From Candidatus Aminicenantota bacterium (GTDB lineage Bacteria; Acidobacteriota; Aminicenantia; UBA2199), in assembly GCA_030620255.1 (NCBI GenBank), contig JAUXFB010000064.1:1-7159 (forward strand): a stretch of 7,159 bases of DNA, given 5' to 3'. The position numbers and the translations under genes are program-made. The notes under the pieces are model-generated. The model saw only the letters and a list, made by a program, of their open reading frames with translations. It made no database searches and was not told the DNA's origin. Every line of letters starts with the position of its first letter. Within the stretch, counting starts at the first letter, position 1. Positions 6,150 through 7,159 of the stretch are shown here, piece by piece.

Positions 6150-7159
6150 TCATGCACCCCTAAATATAATATCTTCTCTCTGAAACCACTTAGAACAAAA
6201 ATACAAACTTAAACCAGCAAGTATCAATAAAGATATATAAACTTCTGCAAGTAGACCCGCTTTAATGGTTCCAGAAATAATCTCTTTTGTTGCTAAAGAC
6301 ACATTTAAAACAGGAATTAAAGCTGTAACTGAATCTAACTTAACTCCCGGGAATAACCCTATAAAAACAGGGAATATAACAAGAAAATTAAAAGGAGTCA
6401 TAATACTTTGGGCTTCCTTAAATGAGTGTGCAAAAATGGAAATAGATAGCAATAAAGCAGCAAAAAAAACACACAAAGGGATTAAAAGTGTAAAAACAAG
6501 CAAAATAGATTTGTAATCTACAATTCTAAGTAAAACAGTTAATATTTCCTCTGGGATCTCTTGAGATGTTTTTAAAGCGAGAAAAAGGCTGAACACTGAT
6601 ATAGCTGCAGTCAGTATTCCTGCAAGGAAAATAACACCAAATTTTCCATACACAATCTGCAGCCTTTTAGCAGGAGAAACTAATAATGTCTCAAGCGTGC
6701 TTCTTTCCTTCTCTCCTGCACCAAGATCAATTGCAGGATACATTGCACCTATAAAACAAAAAATAACAAAAATATATGGTAAAAACCCACCAATTTTTTC
6801 TCCAAATTTTTCCTTCATAGATGCAATATCATGTTCATTAATTTCTACTGCTTTTACAATGGACCTGTTTATTTTCAATTCTTTAAAGCGTATGAATATT
6901 AAATCATCTTCAAATTCCTTTAATAAATTTACTATTCTACTTTTCTGAATACTTACCTCTTCAGATGATTTATAATAAAGATTTACAACGCCAGATTCTC
7001 TTGCGTTGACCTTAGAATCAAAATCTTTGTTAAAAATAATTGCAAAATCTATATTTCCATTTCTAATCTTATTGGTTATCTCATGTTCTTTTACATTTTC
7101 TTTCAAATTTATTTTTTTATTATCTTTTAACAAACTTTTAAAAGACTCGGCATTTTTGT
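6150..7159 (-). CDS. NatB-like ABC-2 permease, 5' end missing
   Basis: The frame runs open to the last base of the window, so the start and first membrane helix lie outside; the TTG at 7131-7133 is internal. The visible 335 residues begin with a large hydrophilic domain, likely extracytoplasmic, as between helices 1 and 2 of NatB/YhaP-type exporters. A cluster of membrane helices follows. The coupling motif AIDLGAGEKERSTLETLLVSP (just after the first visible helix) is diagnostic of this subfamily, as is LIPVLNVSLATKEIISGT near the end; the tail REDIIFRGA is also typical. It would pair with an ATPase (NatA-like) encoded upstream, outside this window. NatAB exports sodium in Bacillus, but the substrate of this copy cannot be told from sequence. 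It converges with the glycosyltransferase, leaving a 74-base gap. Confidence 0.87.
   Translation of the reverse strand, partial: KNAESFKSLLKDNKKINLKENVKEHEITNKIRNGNIDFAIIFNKDFDSKVNARESGVVNLYYKSSEEVSIQKSRIVNLLKEFEDDLIFIRFKELKINRSIVKAVEINEHDIASMKEKFGEKIGGFLPYIFVIFCFIGAMYPAIDLGAGEKERSTLETLLVSPAKRLQIVYGKFGVIFLAGILTAAISVFSLFLALKTSQEIPEEILTVLLRIVDYKSILLVFTLLIPLCVFFAALLLSISIFAHSFKEAQSIMTPFNFLVIFPVFIGLFPGVKLDSVTALIPVLNVSLATKEIISGTIKAGLLAEVYISLLILAGLSLYFCSKWFQREDIIFRGA

Overview
The window is A+T-rich bacterial DNA with ordinary bacterial signals: Shine-Dalgarno sites, sigma-70-like promoters with 17-base spacers, and TGA used as a stop. The sequence does not identify the organism more closely. Both end genes are cut by the window edges.

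Layout. Positions 1-426 (+) hold the 3' end of a tetratricopeptide-repeat (TPR) protein. Positions 454-4233 (-) hold a complete sulfate/thiosulfate ABC importer operon in the order sbp-cysT-cysW-cysA: a lipoprotein binding protein, two permeases and the ATPase. Its genes overlap or nearly touch. The operon starts at a clear promoter (TTGAAA-N17-TATAAT). Two copies of the 9-mer ATTGTAGTA, 11 bases apart, cover the -10 and start-point region. Just upstream on the same strand, 4334-4546 encodes a 70-residue ribbon-helix-helix (RHH) protein. Its own promoter (TTGACA-N17-TAAAAT) places the predicted transcription start on the ATG itself, so its mRNA looks leaderless. Going the other way from the same 167-base gap, 4714-6075 (+) encodes a membrane-embedded processive family-2 glycosyltransferase of the hyaluronan/chitin-synthase type. 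Positions 6150-7159 (-) hold the C-terminal part of a NatB-like ABC-2 permease.

How the genes relate. Sbp would capture sulfate outside the membrane, CysT/CysW would form the channel and CysA would drive it. The RHH protein lies where a local regulator would, and the repeats in the sbp promoter have the tandem form that RHH proteins often bind. A link between them is the most interesting hypothesis here, but it is inference. The glycosyltransferase and the ABC-2 permease have no visible functional link to sulfate uptake. I see no mobile element, CRISPR array, rRNA, tRNA or riboswitch. I do not see a wholly new system; the notable signals are regulatory and small-scale.
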